Source: Chitinophaga solisilvae
Lineage (GTDB): Bacteria; Bacteroidota; Bacteroidia; Chitinophagales; Chitinophagaceae
Direction of reading: 5' to 3'
Assembly (NCBI RefSeq): GCF_009928525.1
Contig: NZ_JAABOK010000013.1
Coordinates: forward strand, 147,790-211,789
DNA length: 64,000 bases
The notes beneath the pieces are model-generated. The model worked only from the letters and a program-made list of their open reading frames with translations. It had not been told where the DNA came from and ran no database searches. This document shows positions 60,961 to 64,000 of the stretch, piece by piece. Each line of letters begins with the position of its first letter. The first letter of the stretch is position 1. Position numbers and translations under genes: made by a program.

Positions 60961-61743
60961 ATGCTATTTAAATCTGATACTACAGTTCGTTACCGGCTGG
61001 GTGTTTCCATGTTGCTTTTACTGGCTCTGGCTGCCTGCCATTCCGATAAGCCTGCGAACAATACTGTCAGTCTTCAGCAACCCGGTGTAAAATATACTGT
61101 TTACGAAGGGGAGACAGGTCGCCGTAAATCCGTACTGCTGGCCGACAGCACCGTTGTTATCCTCAACTCGGCATCCGTCTTACAGGTCCCTGAAAATTAC
61201 GGTAAGGGCGGCAGGGCTGTTATCCTCGACGGCGATGCTTTCTTCCGGGTAAAACCTGGTACAGATTCCTTCTCGGTGACTACTGACAAACTGGTGGCCA
61301 CCGTACTGGGCACCTCGTTTAAAATGCGTTCCTTCTCCAGCCAGCAGGGTGCTACCGTTTACCTGCTTACCGGTAAAATCAGGGTCGGCAAATCCTATCA
61401 TTCTGCTACAGACAACCAGCCGGAAATACTGGAGCGCGGCCACATGATCCTCGCCAATAAAGAAATAGACCTGATGGAGAAAGAAACCTATCATCCGGAA
61501 GAGCTGGAAGCCTGGGTATCCGACACCTTACGCATCAAAGATGCCACACCGATGGCCCTTTCCCGTACCCTGGAAGAATGGTTCGGCATAGAAGTGGACA
61601 TCCGCGGCGACGCCTCCAAAGCCCGTACCATTACAGAAGCCGTATTCTTCAACGCCCCGCTGGAAGACGTACTGAGCAACCTCAGCGCGCAGCAGGACTT
61701 CAAATACAAAATTGACCGGAATAAAGTAGTGCTTACTTTTTAG
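60961..61743 (+). CDS. FecR-like protein with a lipoprotein signal (orphan)
   Basis: A 260-residue protein with a FecR domain (about 55-160, GRRKSVLLADSTVVILNSAS then VTTDKLVATVLGTSFKMRSF) and a C-terminal DUF4974/STN-like part (TPMALSRTLEEWFGIEVDIRG). In Bacteroidota these are anti-sigma factors with a cytoplasmic N-terminal tail and one membrane helix, next to an ECF sigma gene and a SusC. Here the N-terminus is a lipoprotein signal with lipobox LAAC (Cys26), so no cytoplasmic sigma-binding domain exists, and no ECF sigma gene is adjacent. It is probably a periplasmic sensor or a repurposed FecR domain. Confidence 0.8.
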   Translation: MLFKSDTTVRYRLGVSMLLLLALAACHSDKPANNTVSLQQPGVKYTVYEGETGRRKSVLLADSTVVILNSASVLQVPENYGKGGRAVILDGDAFFRVKPGTDSFSVTTDKLVATVLGTSFKMRSFSSQQGATVYLLTGKIRVGKSYHSATDNQPEILERGHMILANKEIDLMEKETYHPEELEAWVSDTLRIKDATPMALSRTLEEWFGIEVDIRGDASKARTITEAVFFNAPLEDVLSNLSAQQDFKYKIDRNKVVLTF

Positions 61744-61777
61744 CATTTTGTAAATTCAGGGAAACAAATTCCCAGGC

Positions 61778-62626
61778 ATGAAAAAACTACTCTTCCTGTT
61801 ATTACTATCCGGCATTACCCGTTTCGGATATGCCCAGACCCCTTCCTGCTGCCATAACCCTGACGGCGTAACCGCTTTTGCCGCCCTGGGCAGCCAGGAG
61901 GAGTTCCGTATGGAACACAAAAACCCGTTACCGTACGTTTACCAGGGTACAGGCGGCGCTGCTGTCACCTTCAACACCCCTGACGGCACACCTGCCAGCG
62001 GGTTCCTTTTCAAGGCTAAAAAGCCCTCCCAAAACTACCTGTTCGTATATCATGAGTGGTACGGACTCAATGACTATATCAGGAAAGAGTCAGAGAAACT
62101 GTACAACGAGCTGGGAGGCGCTGTAAACGTACTGGCAATAGACTGCTATGACGGTAAGGTAGCCACCAACCGCGAAGACGCCGGTAAACTGATGCAGGCC
62201 GCCTCCCGCGCCCGCCTCGGCGCCATCATGCAGGGCGCACTGGACTATGCCGGTAAATCCGCCCGCATCGCCACCGTAGGCTGGTGCTTCGGCGGCTCCC
62301 TCTCCCTCTACTCCGGCCTCACCAACGGCGCCCAGAACATCGGCACCGTCATGTACTACGGCATGCCAGAAAAAGATGTCAGCATCCTCAAAACATTACA
62401 CGGCCCCGTACTCGGCCTCTTCGGCAACCAGGACAAAAGCATCAATCCGGCTGTAGTCAGCGAATTCGAAAAAAATATGCAAGCCGCCGGTAAAACCCTC
62501 ACGGTTAAACGCTACGACGCCGGCCACGGCTTCGCCAACCCCAGCAACCCGGTTTTTAATGAAGCCGCAACAAAAGACGCATTCGGACTGACGAGCGCGT
62601 TTTTGAAAAAAACATATGGGCTTTGA
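61778..62626 (+). CDS. Secreted dienelactone hydrolase-family protein
   Basis: A 282-residue alpha/beta hydrolase of the dienelactone hydrolase type with a signal peptide (cleavage after YAQTP, about residue 20). The Cys nucleophile is in GWCFGG, the acid in LFGNQDKS and the His in YDAGHGFANPS. A substrate loop reads FVYHEWYGLNDYI. Export is unusual for the classical cytoplasmic enzyme but common in this group of bacteria. It follows the FecR-like gene after 34 nt. Its TGA stop starts the next palindrome. Confidence 0.85.
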   Translation: MKKLLFLLLLSGITRFGYAQTPSCCHNPDGVTAFAALGSQEEFRMEHKNPLPYVYQGTGGAAVTFNTPDGTPASGFLFKAKKPSQNYLFVYHEWYGLNDYIRKESEKLYNELGGAVNVLAIDCYDGKVATNREDAGKLMQAASRARLGAIMQGALDYAGKSARIATVGWCFGGSLSLYSGLTNGAQNIGTVMYYGMPEKDVSILKTLHGPVLGLFGNQDKSINPAVVSEFEKNMQAAGKTLTVKRYDAGHGFANPSNPVFNEAATKDAFGLTSAFLKKTYGL

Positions 62627-62755
62627 ATTGCGAATTACGAATTGCGAATTACGAATGAGGAGCGAAGATGTAAGCGAAGAAGTAAAATTCTTTATCCGCC
62701 TACATCTTCGCTCCTCATTCGTAATTCGCAATTCGTAATTCGTAATTCGTAATTA
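62624..62755. repeat. Stop-to-stop palindrome between dienelactone hydrolase and isomerase
   Basis: 132 bp from the TGA of the hydrolase gene to the TAA of the convergent isomerase gene. It carries the AATGAGGAGCGAAGAT core and nearly the same inner loop as the copy at 34027. The right arm has one more 7-bp AATTACG unit than the left, so the arms are perfect only in the inner part. Confidence 0.92.
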
Positions 62756-63781
62756 AATCCTTCCCAGTCTCTCCAGCAGCTCCTTCGTCATCCTCACGCC
62801 GTCTTCTTCCGACAGCTGTGCACCTTCATATTCTATGCCTATGTAGCCGCCGGTGTAGCCGGCATCCCTTACGATGCGCAGCATTTTGCTGTAGTCGATG
62901 CTGGTTTCGTTGCCATCGGCATCGAAGTCGTACGATTTGGCGCTGACGCCTTTGGCGAAGGGCATAAGTTCCTTCACACCTACATAGCGGTCATATTCTT
63001 CGAGGCAGGTAGTTTTAGCCCAGGCTTCGGGGGTATTGTTTTCTGGCTTTGTCCTGTTGATGCAGAAATTACCCAGATCCGGCAGGGTACCGCAATTGGG
63101 CATATTAACGGTTTTCATAACGCCGCTCAGCCACTTTCCGTTAGAAGAGTAGCCCCCGTGGTTCTCCACAATCACGTTAATGTTATGCTCCTTTCCAAAG
63201 GCAGACAGTTTGGAGAGAGACTCCGCAGCCGCTTTGGCCACCTCTTCTGCCGGCCCTTCGCCTGCTGCATTCACGCGGATAGCATGACAGCCCAGATATT
63301 GGGCAGCTTCTACCCATTTATAGTGGTTCTCAACGGCCTTCAATCTTTTCTTCACATCGCTGTCACCCATCTCCCCTTCTCCGTCGCACATAATCAGTAC
63401 ACTGCGTACGCCATTGTCATCCGCGCGCTGCTTCATCTCTGCCAGGTACTGCTGATCTTTAGCCTTATCCTTGAAAAACTGATTAACATACTCCACACCG
63501 GTAATACCGAATTCATTCTTAGCGCGCGCGGCAAAATCCAGGTGATTCATCTTCCCGGCAAACAATGCCCTGTGAAAGGACCATTCCGCCAGCGAAATCT
63601 TAAAGAAAAGGTCTTTGGCCGCATCCATGGCAGCCCCCGCCTCCGCGGAGCTGTCTTTATCCTTCTTCCTCACTGACTTCCCTTCATTACAGGATGCCAG
63701 CACACCAGGAATAATACCCAGCCCCATCGTGTATACACCCATTTGCCGCAGAAACTGGCGACGATTGTTCATATTACTCAT
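62753..63781 (-). CDS. Tat-exported sugar phosphate isomerase/epimerase-like protein
   Basis: A 342-residue TIM-barrel protein of the AP endonuclease 2/sugar isomerase family. The N-terminus has a twin-arginine motif NNRRQFLRQMG and a hydrophobic segment ending in a lipobox-like LASC (Cys31), so it is probably a Tat-exported lipoprotein. The barrel has FKISLAEWSFHRALFAGKM, AIRVNAAGEG, VIVENHGGYSS and YIGIEYEG, with metal-binding Glu, His and Asp residues at expected places. The reaction is not known; related proteins act on keto-sugars. An alternative start is the ATG at 63772. Confidence 0.8.
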   Translation of the reverse strand: MSNMNNRRQFLRQMGVYTMGLGIIPGVLASCNEGKSVRKKDKDSSAEAGAAMDAAKDLFFKISLAEWSFHRALFAGKMNHLDFAARAKNEFGITGVEYVNQFFKDKAKDQQYLAEMKQRADDNGVRSVLIMCDGEGEMGDSDVKKRLKAVENHYKWVEAAQYLGCHAIRVNAAGEGPAEEVAKAAAESLSKLSAFGKEHNINVIVENHGGYSSNGKWLSGVMKTVNMPNCGTLPDLGNFCINRTKPENNTPEAWAKTTCLEEYDRYVGVKELMPFAKGVSAKSYDFDADGNETSIDYSKMLRIVRDAGYTGGYIGIEYEGAQLSEEDGVRMTKELLERLGRI

Positions 63782-63810
63782 ATAACGTGGTTTTTACCAA
63801 ACAAGATAGG

Positions 63811-63971
63811 GTTTATTTGATTATTTGGTTATTTGGTTATTTGAGATTTGTTTCAAAGCAGGAAGCCCCCTGAAGGATTTTCGGATTTTGGAATTTTTTG
63901 ATTTTCGGATTTATTAAATGCAGCGAAGGTTTTTTGCGAAGATCTCCGCTGCATTTAATAAATCCGAAAAT
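63811..63971. repeat. Palindromic element with one arm cut short
   Basis: The left part has TTATTTGG iterations, AGGAAGCCCCCTG, the GGATTTTCGGATTTTGG stretch and a 25-bp arm (63901-63925). Its partner at 63947-63971 is perfect for 25 bp and then ends abruptly in TGGTACATGGAG, so the outer arm (63811-63900) has no mate before the window ends. Either the element was truncated by recombination or the remaining arm lies elsewhere. Confidence 0.75.
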
Positions 63972-64000
63972 GGTACATGGAGAGCCGGAACCGGAAAAAG

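Noticed and set aside
62396..62731. Minus-strand frame overlapping the dienelactone hydrolase end
   Set aside because: Much of it translates the palindrome (NSQFVIRNS) and the rest is antisense to a well-supported gene.
63960..64000. Possible RNA gene end at the right edge
   Set aside because: Only about 30 bases beyond the broken palindrome are visible; no tRNA-like structure can be completed.

Overview
The window reads as a chromosomal segment of a Bacteroidota bacterium, most likely a Chitinophaga-like member of the Chitinophagaceae. The reasons are a Bacteroidota-type (subtype iii) type VI secretion locus with TssN/TssO and a PKD-type TssP, a SusC/SusD pair, a DUF4974-type FecR protein, PorT- and OmpA-type outer-membrane proteins, and promoters that fit the Bacteroidota consensus (TTTG near -33, TAnnTTTG near -7). 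Genus is an inference. No rRNA, tRNA, CRISPR array, insertion sequence or phage gene was recognised.

Region 1 (1-20.6 kb) is a T6SSiii locus in several transcription units. On the minus strand tssG-tssN-tssK-tssO-tssD runs off the left edge. On the plus strand lies tssP-tssE-tssF. A second minus-strand unit is tssH-tssB-tssC followed by a TraN/VirB9-like secreted protein and a lytic transglycosylase, whose 3' end overlaps tssF by 91 nt. A rightward payload unit follows: a second Hcp (tssD), an unknown 376-residue protein, two related small lipoproteins, VgrG (tssI), and a translationally coupled helical-repeat protein. I read the payload unit as Hcp/VgrG spike, candidate effector, candidate immunity lipoproteins and candidate loading adaptor. 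TssQ, TssR and PAAR were not found in the window.

Region 2 (20.6-27.7 kb) holds a DUF3137 membrane gene set, a secreted PmoA-family protein, and a three-gene cassette: a cytoplasmic C25/caspase-fold protease homologue plus two small unknown proteins. Region 3 (26.6-64 kb) is mostly housekeeping and metabolism: dipeptide epimerase, GH77 glucanotransferase, DnaK, OmpA and PorT barrels, ArgS, cytidine deaminase, signal peptidase I, a CarH-like MerR regulator, an NtrC-like regulator without a DNA-binding domain, CysE-CysM, PdhB, thiolase, DnaG, ThyA-FolA, SusC-SusD, proline dehydrogenase, a FecR-like lipoprotein, a dienelactone hydrolase and a Tat-exported sugar isomerase-like protein.

The most unusual structural signal is a family of eleven dispersed palindromes between 20.6 kb and the right edge, mostly 100-300 bp. 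They sit at gene 3' ends and often begin on the stop codon itself; at two convergent pairs they run exactly from stop to stop. They are modular: 7-bp AATTRCG iterations or 8-bp TTATTTGG iterations, then a shared core, then an inner hairpin. One is tandemly amplified, one is inverted relative to its siblings, and some supply C-terminal codons to the adjacent gene. None lies inside the T6SS locus proper.
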